A stretch of DNA of 64,000 nt from Roseiarcus sp963709655 (GTDB lineage: Bacteria; Pseudomonadota; Alphaproteobacteria; Rhizobiales; Beijerinckiaceae): assembly GCA_963709655.1 (NCBI GenBank), contig CAVPXF010000036.1:95327-159326 (forward strand), written 5' to 3'. This document shows positions 26,584 through 35,712 of this stretch, one piece after another. The position numbers and the translations under genes are program-made. The notes below the pieces were generated by a model. The model searched no databases, was not told the DNA's origin, and saw only the letters and a program-made list of their open reading frames with translations. Numbering within the stretch: the stretch's first letter is position 1; the number at the start of each line of letters is the position of its first letter.

Positions 26584-29500
26584 AACTCGGCGTCTCCGGG
26601 CTTCTCACCCGCACCTTCATCAACTCGCCGCTGACGCCGCTCCTGCTGTTGGCCGCGTTGGTTGCGGGCGCGATCGCCCTCGTGTCGCTGCCGCGCGAGG
26701 AAGAGCCGCAGATCAGCGTGCCGATGGTCGACATCCTCGTTCCGGCCAACGGCTACAAGGCCGATCAGGCGGTCGAACTCATCACCCGCCCGCTCGAAGA
26801 CATCATCAAGGGCATCGACGGCGTCGAGCATGTCTATTCGCAGACCTACGACGACAGCGTCCTGGTCACCGCGCGCTTTCTGGTCGGCACCGACCAGGAC
26901 GTCGCGACCTTGCGCGTGCACGAGAAGATCAGGGCGAACATCGGCGATCTGCCCAAGGGCATCCCCGAGCCGCTGATCGTGGGGCGCGGCATCAACGACG
27001 TCGCCATTGTCACGCTAACTCTTTGCGCGGCGCCGGGTCAGGCGGACCGGTGGACCGATAATGGCCTCTACCAGGTCGCCGATGAGTTGCAGCACGAACT
27101 CGCCAAGGTCGACAACGTCGGCGCGGTCTATATCGTGGGCGGCAGCCCGAACCAGATCCGCGTCGAGCCGGACCCGGAGCGGCTGTCGGTTTTCGGCGTC
27201 ACGCTGAACCAGCTCGTCGACAAGATCTCCAACGCCAACCGCTCCTTCGAAGTGGGCGCGTTCCGCGACGGCGGGAGGTCGCTGCCCGTGCTCGCCGGCC
27301 AGACACTTCAGGGAGTCCCCGACATAGGGCTCCTGCTGCTGACGACGCGCGACGGACGGGCGGTCTACGTCAAGGACGTGGCCAATGTCGTGGTCGGCGC
27401 CGCCGAGCCGGAGCATCGCGCCTGGATGATCACGCGGGCCGCGAACGGCGAGCTCAGGCGCAGCCCCGCCGTCACACTCGCTATCGCCAAGCGCAAGGGC
27501 GCGAACGCGGTGGCGGTCGCCGACGACGTGCTGAAGCGCCTCGAGGTCGTCCGCGGCCGCGTCATTCCGGCCCGCGTCGAAATCGCGGTCACGCGAAACT
27601 ATGGGGAAACCGCGACTGAAAAGGCGAACGAGCTCCTTTTCCACCTCGGCCTCGCAACCCTCTCGATCGTCGTCTTGATCACGGTCGCGATCGGATGGCG
27701 GGAGGGCCTGGTTGTGCTGATCGTCATTCCAACGACGATCCTGCTCACGCTCTTCGCCTCCTGGATGATGGGCTACACGATCAATCGCGTCAGCCTGTTC
27801 GCGCTCATCTTCTCGATCGGCATCCTGGTCGACGACGCCATCGTCGTGGTCGAAAACATCGCGCGCCATTGGGCCATGCGCAATGGAGGCAAACCGGCCG
27901 AGGCCGCGGTCGAGGCGGTCGCCGAGGTCGGCAATCCGACCATCGTCGCGACGCTGACCATCGTCGCCGCGCTTCTGCCGATGATGTTCGTGAGCGGCAT
28001 GATGGGCCCCTACATGAGCCCGATTCCAGCGAACGCCTCGATCGCGATGCTGTTCTCGTTCTTCATCGCGGTGACGGTGACGCCATGGCTGCTCCTGCGT
28101 TTTGCCGGGCGCAAAGCCGGGACGACCGATGGCGGCGTTCATCATGGTGTCGGCGCGATGGGCCGCTTCTATATCGCCATCGCCCGCCCACTCTTGAAAG
28201 GCCGATGGCGGTCGAAGGTCTTCCTTCTCGTCGTCGGCGCGGCGACGGTCGCCGCCTGCGCGCTGTTCGCAACCAAGGACGTGCGGGTGAAGCTGCTGCC
28301 CTTCGACAACAAGTCGGAGATCCAGGTCGTTCTCGACCTGCCGCAGGGCGCAAGCCTCGAAGACACAGACCGGGTTCTGATGGCGGCGGCCGAACGCATG
28401 AAGGACCTGCCGGAGCTCGTCTCCATCCAGGCCTATTCGGGGACGGCGGCGCCGTTCAACTTCAATGGCCTCGTACGCCACTATTACATGCGCACCAACC
28501 CCGAGCAGGGCGATCTCTCGATCAACCTTCTCGACAAGAGCAAGCGCAACCGGGCGAGCCACGCCATCGCGATCGACATTCGGCGCCGGCTCGCGAGCCT
28601 CGCCCTGCCGCCGGGCTCGGCGCTCAAGGTCGTCGAGGTTCCGCCGGGGCCGCCGGTGCTCTCGACCCTGCTTGCCGAGGTCTATGGGCCGGACCCCGAG
28701 AGCCGCCGGGCGCTTGCGGCGAAGGTCCGGAAGGCGTTCGAGTCGGTCGACTTCATCGTCGACGTGGACGACAGCTTCGGCAAGCCGTCGGACCGCCTGC
28801 GGTTCGCCATCGATCAGGAGGCGGCCGAGTTCCACGGCGTCGAGCAGCAGGCGATCTACGACACGATCGGCGCGCTGATCGGCGGGCTTAAGGTCGGCTA
28901 TTCGCAACGCGGCGAGGGCATGAAGCCGATCGAGATCAGCGTGGCGTTGCCGAGGAGCGAGCGCGCCCTCGACGAGCGGATCCTGTCGACGCCGCTGCCG
29001 GCGGGCGGCACGGTTCGCCAAGGCGCCAATGTCGAGCTCGGCGATGTCGTTTCGGTCAAGCGCGAACGCGCGTCCTATCCGATCTTCCGGCACAACGGGC
29101 GTTTCGCCGAAATGGTGACGGCCGACGTCGCAGGACGCTTCGAGGCGCCGGTCTACGGCATGCTGGCCGTCCAGGACGAGATCGCGAAGATGGACTGGGG
29201 CAAGGACGGGCCGCCGGAGATCAAATACCACGGCCAGCCAGTCGACGATTCAAGGCCAACGCTGCTGTGGGACGGCGAGTGGGAGGTGACCTACGTCACG
29301 TTCCGCGATATGGGAGCAGCGTTCATGGTGGCGATCCTCGGGATCTATCTACTGGTGGTCGCTCAGTTCGGCTCGTTCCTGTTGCCGCTCGTGATTCTGG
29401 TCCCGGTGCCGCTGACCTTGATCGGCATCCTCATCGGCCACTGGCTGCTCAACGCGGCCTTCACCGCGACTTCCATGATCGGCTTCATCGCCCTCGCCGG

Positions 29501-29816
29501 CATCATTGTGCGCAACTCGATTCTGCTCGTCGATTTCATCCGGCATATCCGGGCCGAACGGGACATTCCGCTGCGCGAGGCCTTGATCAGGGCCGGCGCG
29601 ACGCGGTTCAAGCCGATCGTGCTGACCGCGGCCGCCGCGATGATCGGAGCGGCCTTCATTCTGACCGACCCGATCTTTCAGGGCCTGGCGATCTCGCTCG
29701 TGTTCGGCCTGGCCTCGTCGACGGCGCTGACGGTTCTGGTCATCCCGGCGATCTATGTCTGGCTGAGGGACGATGGGCGGCCGATGAAGACGGAACCGCA
29801 GCCGGCGTCGGACTGA
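26580..29816 (+). CDS. RND-family efflux transporter permease (AcrB/CusA superfamily)
   Basis: 1078 residues with the twelve-helix RND layout: helix 1 at ~13-32, a large periplasmic loop, helices 2-6 at ~340-540, a second loop, and helices 8-12 at ~910-1060. The proton-relay acidic pair is seen in FSIGILVDDAIVVVEN (around residue 415). The N-terminal EEEPQISVPMVDILVPANGY and the lack of a Met-rich metal relay point to a small-molecule rather than a Cu/Ag pump. Substrate unknown; control by sulfide-type ArsR proteins on both sides suggests a reactive sulfur or related toxicant. Co-translated with the adaptor gene. Confidence 0.92.
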   Translation: MKLGVSGLLTRTFINSPLTPLLLLAALVAGAIALVSLPREEEPQISVPMVDILVPANGYKADQAVELITRPLEDIIKGIDGVEHVYSQTYDDSVLVTARFLVGTDQDVATLRVHEKIRANIGDLPKGIPEPLIVGRGINDVAIVTLTLCAAPGQADRWTDNGLYQVADELQHELAKVDNVGAVYIVGGSPNQIRVEPDPERLSVFGVTLNQLVDKISNANRSFEVGAFRDGGRSLPVLAGQTLQGVPDIGLLLLTTRDGRAVYVKDVANVVVGAAEPEHRAWMITRAANGELRRSPAVTLAIAKRKGANAVAVADDVLKRLEVVRGRVIPARVEIAVTRNYGETATEKANELLFHLGLATLSIVVLITVAIGWREGLVVLIVIPTTILLTLFASWMMGYTINRVSLFALIFSIGILVDDAIVVVENIARHWAMRNGGKPAEAAVEAVAEVGNPTIVATLTIVAALLPMMFVSGMMGPYMSPIPANASIAMLFSFFIAVTVTPWLLLRFAGRKAGTTDGGVHHGVGAMGRFYIAIARPLLKGRWRSKVFLLVVGAATVAACALFATKDVRVKLLPFDNKSEIQVVLDLPQGASLEDTDRVLMAAAERMKDLPELVSIQAYSGTAAPFNFNGLVRHYYMRTNPEQGDLSINLLDKSKRNRASHAIAIDIRRRLASLALPPGSALKVVEVPPGPPVLSTLLAEVYGPDPESRRALAAKVRKAFESVDFIVDVDDSFGKPSDRLRFAIDQEAAEFHGVEQQAIYDTIGALIGGLKVGYSQRGEGMKPIEISVALPRSERALDERILSTPLPAGGTVRQGANVELGDVVSVKRERASYPIFRHNGRFAEMVTADVAGRFEAPVYGMLAVQDEIAKMDWGKDGPPEIKYHGQPVDDSRPTLLWDGEWEVTYVTFRDMGAAFMVAILGIYLLVVAQFGSFLLPLVILVPVPLTLIGILIGHWLLNAAFTATSMIGFIALAGIIVRNSILLVDFIRHIRAERDIPLREALIRAGATRFKPIVLTAAAAMIGAAFILTDPIFQGLAISLVFGLASSTALTVLVIPAIYVWLRDDGRPMKTEPQPASD

Positions 29817-29933
29817 CTCTTGGCGGCCCACGCCAACCCGGCTGCGGATCGGAAACAACCGGAAACGCGGTCCGCCGCCCGCTCCAGGACGGAACGCCTC
29901 GGGTGCGGCAGGCCGGAAACGAGCCGGCGAGCG

Positions 29934-30293
29934 CTAGGACCCGAGCGGCGTCTTGCCGCCGCAAAACGTATTATACAGAACGCCAATGACGATACGCGCC
30001 TTGTCGTCGGCTATGCTGTAGTAGATCGTCTTGCCGTCCCTCCGCGCGGCGACGAGCCCCTCGAGACGCAGGCGCGCGAGTTGCTGGGAAACCGTCGACT
30101 GTCTGAGCGAGAGGAAGGCCTCGAGCTCGCCGACCGACTTTTCGCCGTCGAGCAGGTTGCACAGAATCATCAGCCGGGATTCATGCGCGAGCGCCTTCAG
30201 GAACTCGCTCGCTTCCCGGGCGCTCTCCGCCATTCTGTCGATCTGCATCTCGCTCTTGGTCGGGTCGGCTGTCGCCTGCGCCATCGCGTCCAT
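29934..30293 (-). CDS. Second ArsR-family repressor, BigR/SqrR type
   Basis: 119 residues. Winged HTH with SVGELEAFLSLRQSTVSQQL as recognition region and GKTIYYSIAD wing. As in the first ArsR of this locus, one Cys lies in LMILCNLLDGE and one near the C-terminus in YNTFCGG, the paired positions used for disulfide/persulfide sensing in BigR/SqrR. The ATG at 30293 is used; a GTG directly before it is possible. It is convergent with the RND gene, 117 bp apart, and has no co-directional neighbour downstream. An operator-like site overlaps its own start region, so it is probably autoregulated and may act on the pump promoter too. Confidence 0.85.
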   Translation of the reverse strand: MDAMAQATADPTKSEMQIDRMAESAREASEFLKALAHESRLMILCNLLDGEKSVGELEAFLSLRQSTVSQQLARLRLEGLVAARRDGKTIYYSIADDKARIVIGVLYNTFCGGKTPLGS

Positions 30294-30301
30294 CACATCA
30301 G

Positions 30302-30328
30302 TTTCATACGTTTGAATGTAATAGTATA
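30302..30328 (-). promoter_or_regulatory. Promoter/operator of the second ArsR gene
   Basis: On the minus strand a -10 TATACT lies at 30328-30323, with TTTGCC about 16 bp upstream as a weak -35. TTTC-N8-GAAT (30302-30317) follows, 7 of 8 matches to ATTC-N8-GAAT, covering the expected transcription start just before the ATG. Confidence 0.5.
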
Positions 30329-30575
30329 AGGAAACCCGGCGTTCGGCAAAGCGGCTGGCGCCCGGGCGATGTGGAAGCCTCACGCCAAACTGGCCGGGCC
30401 CGCGGACCGTCCGCGGCGGCCTGGATCCTCGCCAGACAGGAGCGCGCCCGGCCGGCTTTCGATTTGGATTCCGCAGGCCTACGCAGCGGCGCATCAGGGC
30501 TCCGCAAAAAGCCGGCCGGAGGAGGGTTAGATATCCTTGGAATTCCTTGGATTCTCTCGTCCGAATTGAGCTTTT

Positions 30576-30770
30576 TCAGTAGGTTATGGGCGAAGCCGGG
30601 GGCAAATAATTTTGTAGCCCCCCCTCCGGGCGAAGAGCTGGCTCGGTGCGCTTGAGCGCGGGGTCGTCGTCGTCCGCCGCGAGGTTCTCGTCCACGATAT
30701 TGAGCTTGTCGAGCAGGCGCGCTCGGATCCCGATCGTCAGCCGTCGCCTGGCTCTCTCGGCCTGGTGCAT
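30576..30770 (-). CDS. Possible small protein (64 aa)
   Basis: A 64-residue frame starting MHQAERARRRLTIGIRARLL and including an acidic ENLAADDDD segment. A strong Shine-Dalgarno AAAGGAG lies 10 bases before the ATG, which is the main reason to report it. No family is recognised. The rest of the 30294-31038 interval (about 745 bp) holds no other supported gene and includes a C-run near 30620. Confidence 0.35.
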   Translation of the reverse strand: MHQAERARRRLTIGIRARLLDKLNIVDENLAADDDDPALKRTEPALRPEGGLQNYLPPASPITY

Positions 30771-31038
30771 GACGAATTCGCTCCTTTCCGAATGCCAAAA
30801 CGTAGCACGCGATGAGCCGCGCCCGAAAGAAAATGCTCTAGCGTTTGGTAAACACCGGAGGGTCGGAGCGAGTCGAGAATCCGAGAGCGCCGCCGTTTTT
30901 CCGAATCCGCCCTGCAGGCGCGGTCGTTGACCGCGTCGTCGCGCTCGGGCCACGCTCGGCTATAGCCGGCGTCGGCCAAACAGCAGACGGCTCCAAGACG
31001 CAGCCCGTTCGGAGTCTCGGGCGCGGCGACTAGCCCGA

Positions 31039-31830
31039 TCACCCGCCTGCGATGGTTGCGCCGCCGTCGACGACCAGGATCTGACCGGTCATGAACGCGC
31101 TTGCGGGGGACGCTAGATAGACGGCGGCGCCGGCGATCTCGTCCGGCTCGCCGATTCGCCTCAGCGGCGTCGTCGCGGTCACCGCTTTCAGCGTGTCCGG
31201 GTTCTCCCACAGGGCGCGGGCGAAGTCGGTGCGCACCAGACCCGGGGCGATGCAATTGACCCTGACGTTGTGCCGGCCGAACTCGACGGCGAGATTGCGG
31301 GCAAGCTGGAAGTCCGCCGCCTTCGAGACGTTGTAGGCCCCGATCATTGGCGATCCCTTGAGGCCGCCGATCGACGACACGATCACGATCGAACCGTCCC
31401 TCCGCTCGATCATCCCCGGCGCCGCCATCTGAACGAGCCAGTGGTTGGCGAGCACGTTGTTGTCGAGGATTTTTCGAAACTGCTCGTCCGAGATGCCGGC
31501 CATCGGACCGAAGTACGGGTTCGACGCCGCATTGCAGACGAGCGCGTCGATGCGGCCAAAGAGGCGCGTCGTCTCCTCGATGAGATGGCGAAGCTCCTCC
31601 TTGGACGAGATGTTGGCCGCGATCGGCGTCGCCGCTCGGCGACCGACGGCCCTGTCGATCTCGGCCGCCGTCGCGGCGCAGGCGTCGGCCTTTCGTGACG
31701 AGATGATCACGTTCGCGCCATGCTCGGCGAGCCTTTGCGCGATGGCGCGACCGATGCCGCGCGAGGAACCGGTGACGATCGCCGTCCTTTCCGTCAGATC
31801 GAATAGCGCGCTCAAGGAATATCCTCCCAT
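31039..31830 (-). CDS. Short-chain dehydrogenase/reductase
   Basis: 263 residues with a classical SDR Rossmann fold. Cofactor motif TGSSRGIGRA near residue 21, NAAS at about 97, and catalytic Ser (IVSSIGG), Tyr and Lys in YNVSK (~160). The C-terminal YLASPASAFMTGQILVVDGG is typical. An Arg after the first glycine motif (SSRKAD after strand 2) suggests NADP(H) preference. Divergent from a TetR gene that precedes an acyl-CoA dehydrogenase, with a shared operator region, so the set may handle an acyl-CoA or hydroxyacyl substrate. Specific substrate unknown. Confidence 0.88.
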   Translation of the reverse strand: MGGYSLSALFDLTERTAIVTGSSRGIGRAIAQRLAEHGANVIISSRKADACAATAAEIDRAVGRRAATPIAANISSKEELRHLIEETTRLFGRIDALVCNAASNPYFGPMAGISDEQFRKILDNNVLANHWLVQMAAPGMIERRDGSIVIVSSIGGLKGSPMIGAYNVSKAADFQLARNLAVEFGRHNVRVNCIAPGLVRTDFARALWENPDTLKAVTATTPLRRIGEPDEIAGAAVYLASPASAFMTGQILVVDGGATIAGG

Positions 31831-31895
31831 TTGCCGTGCTTGATAAGCGCCGCGGTCGGTCCCGCGAAGCGCCGGGCAGCGGCTGGGCGCATCTT

Positions 31896-31933
31896 AAACG
31901 AACGTTTGACTTTATGACAAGCCGGGGTATGTT
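31896..31933 (+). promoter_or_regulatory. Candidate TetR operator and promoter
   Basis: Inverted repeat aaacgaacgttt (31896-31907) overlaps a -35 TTGACT (31906-31911), with -10 TATGTT (31928-31933) after 16 bp. It lies between the divergent SDR and TetR genes, a usual place for autoregulation by TetR. Confidence 0.5.
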
Positions 31934-32030
31934 CAGGCGCTCTGAAGCGGCCGAAGAACCGCCGACCGCCGACTGGGAGCGTCCAGAACGCGGATCGGCG
32001 CGCGGAAGCTGAAGGCTAAGGAGGCTCCTT

Positions 32031-32831
32031 TTGGCGCGGCGGCCTGACGACGGCTTGTCCCAAAGACGCGCGAGGCGGCGCGCCGAGCCGGGGGAGTCTC
32101 GGGGCGGGCCATTTGCTCAATCGAAGGCGAGACGGAAGGCTGAACCGAAGGTCGAGCCGTCGCCCGACTCGCGCGAGCGCATATTTCTCGCCGCGGAGCG
32201 TCTGTTCGCCGAACGCGGTTTCGACGGCGTGTCCGTGCGCGACATCGTCCAGGCCGCCGACGTGAACCTCGCCGCCGTCAGCTACTATTTCGGGTCAAAG
32301 AGCGAATTGATGCTCGCCGTCTTCCGACGCCGCGCAAGGGAATTGAACCAGGAGCGCCGGGCGCTTTTGCGCGACGCCGAGGCGAGGCAAGGCGGCGCCC
32401 CGCCGCTCGCGGAAATCCTCCACGCGTTGATGGGGCCGCCGATCCTCTGGCGCGATCCGGCGTCGGGCAAGGATACAGCGTCGCGGTTCATATCCCGGGC
32501 GCTCGCCGAGGTGACGCCGGACTTGCGCAAGATTCTCGAGTCGGATGTCGGTCACCTGCGGATTTTCCTCGCCGCCTTGACGCGCGCGTTGCCAAATCTC
32601 TCGCCCCCCGAGGTGGGCTGGGCGTTGCACTTCACCACTGCCCTGCCGCACCAGTGCACCGACACGAATTTCAGGCGGCTGAAGGCGCTTTCCGATGGCG
32701 GATGCGACACCGAGGACGTCGCCTCGGTGCTGGACCGGGCCGTCCGGTACGCAATCGGCGGAATCGAGGCGTTCGCCGCGACGGCGCGAGACCCCAACAC
32801 GACGAGGGCGTCCTGGAGCGAGATGAAATGA
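32031..32831 (+). CDS. TetR-family transcriptional regulator
   Basis: 266 residues. The start is a TTG at 32031, supported by AAGGAGG (32018-32024) six bases upstream. A basic, probably disordered N-terminal tail of ~45 residues precedes the HTH (RIFLAAERLFAERGFDGVSV, then DVNLAAVSYYFGSKSELMLAV at ~75-95). The C-terminal domain resembles the CerR/TetR_C group. Divergent from the SDR and upstream of the acyl-CoA dehydrogenase (230 bp). It probably senses an acyl-CoA-type ligand and represses both directions through the repeat at 31896-31907. Confidence 0.88.
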   Translation: MARRPDDGLSQRRARRRAEPGESRGGPFAQSKARRKAEPKVEPSPDSRERIFLAAERLFAERGFDGVSVRDIVQAADVNLAAVSYYFGSKSELMLAVFRRRARELNQERRALLRDAEARQGGAPPLAEILHALMGPPILWRDPASGKDTASRFISRALAEVTPDLRKILESDVGHLRIFLAALTRALPNLSPPEVGWALHFTTALPHQCTDTNFRRLKALSDGGCDTEDVASVLDRAVRYAIGGIEAFAATARDPNTTRASWSEMK

Positions 32832-32845
32832 GGTCGCGCAGGCTC

Positions 32846-32946
32846 ACCCTCACCCGGCCGCTTCGCGGCTTCCCTCTCCCGGTGGGAGAGGGGCGTCCCC
32901 TTCCCCCTCCGGGGGGAAGGTGGCCGCGCAAGCGGCCGGATGAGGG
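32846..32946. repeat. Intergenic palindromic repeat
   Basis: Nested inverted repeat: outer arms ccctcacccggccgcttcg and cgcaagcggccggatgaggg, inner arms ctctcccggtgggagag and ccttccccctccggggggaa. It lies between the TetR and acyl-CoA dehydrogenase genes. Related half-elements occur near 21.7 kb and 62.1 kb. Confidence 0.8.
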
Positions 32947-33063
32947 TTTGCGGCGCGATCCGATCAGAATTCATCAAACGCCAGCAAATCGCTGACGACG
33001 GCAGCCGGTGGACCAAAGGCGAAACGAACGCCTGACGGGACTGAGCAAGGAGAGGGCAGGGCG

Positions 33064-34338
33064 ATGGATTTCGAATATTCCCCGAAGGTGCAGGAGCTGC
33101 GCGCGCGGGTGCGCGAGTTCATGGACCGGTACGTCATCCCGAACGCCGCCCGCTGGCGGCGCGAGGTCGCGGCCGGTCTCAATCCGCCGCCGGTCGTCGA
33201 CGAACTGAAGGCGATCGCGAAGTCGGAAGGGCTCTGGAGCCTGTTCCTGCCGGGGCTGAAAGCCGACGAACCCGGCACGCGCCTCACCAATCTCGAATAC
33301 GCCCCGCTGGCCGAGATCATGGGCCAGCTGCAATGGGCGTCCGAAGTGTTCAACTGCTCGGCCCCCGACACCGGCAACATGGAGCTTTTGCACCTGTTCG
33401 CTACGCCCGAACAGCGCGGGCGCTGGCTGAACCCGCTGCTCGAGGGCGAGATCCGGTCGTGCTTTGCGATGACAGAGCCGGATTCCTCGTCTTCGGACGC
33501 CACCAACATCTCGACCCGAATCGAGCTGGAAGGCGACTCTTGGGTCATCAACGGCCGCAAGTGGTTCATCACCGGGGCGGGGCACGCCAACTGCGAGGTC
33601 GCGATCGTCATGGGGATCACCAGCCCCAACGCCGATCCGCATCGCCGTCAGAGCATGGTGCTGGTCCCCATGGACGCGCCGGGCGTCAAGGTCGTGCGCA
33701 ACATCAGCGTCATGAATCACCTCTCGCCGGACGGCCACTGCGAGATGGTCTTCCGCGACGTGCGCGTTCCGAAAGCAAATCTGCTCGGCGAGGAGGGAAG
33801 CGGCTTTGCGCTGGCGCAGGCGCGGCTCGGGCCGGGACGCATCCATCACTGCATGCGCTCGATCGGCCAGTGCGAGCTGGCGCTGGAGCTGATGATCCAG
33901 CGCGCCCAGGAGCGCAAAACCTTTGGCAAGTATCTGCACGAGCATGGGCCCGTCGCCGAATGGATTGCGCTGTCGCGCTGCGAGATCGAGCAGGCCCGCC
34001 TGCTCATCCTGAAAACGGCCTGGATGATCGACACGCTGGGCGCGAAGGCCGCGGCGGCGGAAATCTCGATGATCAAGGCCGTTGCGCCCCGCATGCAGAC
34101 GACGATCCTCGATCGCGCGATGCAGACCTTCGGCGCAATGGGCCTTTCGCCCGACACGCCGCTGGCGGACCTTTGGACCTGGGGCCGCTCGCTGCGCATC
34201 GCCGACGGGCCAGACGAGGTCCATCTGCGCGCGATCGCGCGGCGCGAGATTTCGCGCAGCCGCAAGAACCTCGGCTCTGCCGCCGCCTTCCTGACGCCGG
34301 AGGGTGAACTCCGAGACGCCAACCGAACCGCGTGGTAA
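33064..34338 (+). CDS. Acyl-CoA dehydrogenase, ACAD10/11-like
   Basis: 424 residues. FAD-dependent alpha,beta-oxidation of an acyl-CoA. Domain order is normal: N-terminal helical domain (1-~125), beta domain with CFAMTEPDSSSSDATNI and NGRKWFITGAG (~130-240), C-terminal helical domain from ~245 with RAQERKTFGKYL and FGAMGLSPDTPLAD. The GPDEVHLRAIARREI segment near 390 is characteristic of the ACAD10/11-like group. The ATG at 33064 has GGGCAGGGCG just upstream. Preceded by TetR and followed after 60 bp by the TIGR03364 oxidoreductase. Whether it belongs to that phosphonate-linked unit or to the SDR/TetR unit is not clear. Confidence 0.9.
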   Translation: MDFEYSPKVQELRARVREFMDRYVIPNAARWRREVAAGLNPPPVVDELKAIAKSEGLWSLFLPGLKADEPGTRLTNLEYAPLAEIMGQLQWASEVFNCSAPDTGNMELLHLFATPEQRGRWLNPLLEGEIRSCFAMTEPDSSSSDATNISTRIELEGDSWVINGRKWFITGAGHANCEVAIVMGITSPNADPHRRQSMVLVPMDAPGVKVVRNISVMNHLSPDGHCEMVFRDVRVPKANLLGEEGSGFALAQARLGPGRIHHCMRSIGQCELALELMIQRAQERKTFGKYLHEHGPVAEWIALSRCEIEQARLLILKTAWMIDTLGAKAAAAEISMIKAVAPRMQTTILDRAMQTFGAMGLSPDTPLADLWTWGRSLRIADGPDEVHLRAIARREISRSRKNLGSAAAFLTPEGELRDANRTAW

Positions 34339-34398
34339 CCTGACCAACCACCCGATCCGCGGCGCGCCCTTGGCCTTCATTGCCGACCTGGATTCCGC

Positions 34399-35532
34399 AT
34401 GTCATCCTCGTCCCAAAACTATGATGTCGCCATTGTCGGCGCCGGCATTTGCGGACTGGCCCATGCGCTGGCGGCGGCCCGACGGGGAAAGCGCGTCGTG
34501 GTCGTCGATCGCGACGGCCAAGCCAACGGCGCGTCGATCCGGAATTTCGGCTTCGTCACGATCACCGGCCAGCAGGCCGGCGAATGCTGGCGGCGGGCGA
34601 AGCGGTCGCGCGACGTCTGGGCGGAGGTCGCGGAGGCGGCGAAAATTCCCGTGCTGCAGCGCGGCCTACTCATGATCGCCAGACGGCCGGAGGCGCGGGA
34701 CGTGCTCGAGCAGTTCCTCGCCACCGACATGGGCGTTTCCTGCCGCCTCGTCGAGCCTGGGGACATCGGGAGTTACGGGACGGGCCTGCGGTCGGACTCC
34801 TTTGCCGGGGCGCTCTTCAGCCCGCATGAGATTCGCGTCGAGTTGCGCGACGCGATCCCGCTGCTCGCGGACTATCTCGCCGAGCGCTACGGCGTCGCCT
34901 TCCGGCGCGAGACGGTCGTTCACGCCGCCGCGCCGCCGCGGCTTCAGACCAGCGGTGGGATCATCGAGGCGGAGGCGGTCGTCGTTTGCCCCGGCGATGA
35001 TTTTCACACGCTGCATGCGGACCGGATCGCCGCCTACGGCCTCATCCGATGCAAACTGCATATGATGCGCCTCGCGCCTCCTCGTTTCGACGAGCGCCTT
35101 CCCGTGATCATGTCCGATCTCGGACTGATCCGGTATTTGGGTTATGCCGAACTGCCGGCGGCGCATGCGCTGGCGCGCCGGCTTGCGGCGGAACAGGGCG
35201 AGCATATCGCGAATGGCGTTCATTTGATCGTCGCGCGCAGCGCGGACAATTCCCTGATGGTCGGCGATTCCCATCACTATGCGGCGACGCCCGATCCCTT
35301 CGCGCCGTCGGCTGTCGACGACTTGATCCTCGATGAATACTCCCACGTTTTCGCCGGCGATCCGCCGCCGGTGACGGAGCGCTGGACAGGGACCTACGCC
35401 TCGGCGAAAGATCGGCTCGCCCTTGTCGACAAGCCGTCCGCGGCGCTTCGTATTGTCGTGGTCACCAGCGGAACCGGCGCCAGCATTTCGTTTGCTCTGG
35501 CGGAGGAAGTCGTCTCCGACCTTTTCGATTGA
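34399..35532 (+). CDS. TIGR03364 FAD-dependent oxidoreductase (phosphonate-linked)
   Basis: 377 residues. DAO/GlyOx-type flavoenzyme: the FAD-binding motif VAIVGAGICGLAHALAAARRG lies at residues 10-30, followed by GASIRNFGFVTI and a C-terminal SGTGASISFALAEE segment that closes the FAD site. This family (TIGR03364) is found beside phosphonatase genes, and members (PbfC/PbfD) have been reported to oxidise 2-aminoethylphosphonate or its N-methyl form to phosphonoacetaldehyde. Here phnX follows 180 bp downstream on the same strand, which supports that role. No signal peptide. The exact amine substrate is inferred. Confidence 0.85.
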   Translation: MSSSSQNYDVAIVGAGICGLAHALAAARRGKRVVVVDRDGQANGASIRNFGFVTITGQQAGECWRRAKRSRDVWAEVAEAAKIPVLQRGLLMIARRPEARDVLEQFLATDMGVSCRLVEPGDIGSYGTGLRSDSFAGALFSPHEIRVELRDAIPLLADYLAERYGVAFRRETVVHAAAPPRLQTSGGIIEAEAVVVCPGDDFHTLHADRIAAYGLIRCKLHMMRLAPPRFDERLPVIMSDLGLIRYLGYAELPAAHALARRLAAEQGEHIANGVHLIVARSADNSLMVGDSHHYAATPDPFAPSAVDDLILDEYSHVFAGDPPPVTERWTGTYASAKDRLALVDKPSAALRIVVVTSGTGASISFALAEEVVSDLFD

Positions 35533-35578
35533 ATGTAACTCCCAGGGCTGGCGACGAGCGCCGATGTCATGACTAAAC

Positions 35579-35663
35579 CCTCATCCTGAGCCTATCGAAG
35601 GATGATCCAGCGGGCGGGATATTCGTGAGTACTGGAACGTCCTTCGACAGGCTCAGGACGAGG
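35579..35663. repeat. Inverted repeat between oxidase and phnX
   Basis: Arms of about 24 bp: cctcatcctgagcctatcga (35579 onward) and tcgacaggctcaggacgagg (ending 35663). This is a common intergenic hairpin in Hyphomicrobiales; a decayed copy is near 39192-39222. It could attenuate read-through into phnX. Confidence 0.8.
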
Positions 35664-35712
35664 CGCAAAGGAGCGTCTCGAGGCAGTTACGATTGAGCAG
35701 GAAGCCCGTGAC

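Noticed and set aside
27015..29231. 738-codon minus-strand frame opposite the RND pump
   Set aside because: Asp/Arg/His-rich complement typical of GC-rich genes; the plus strand encodes a clear RND permease.
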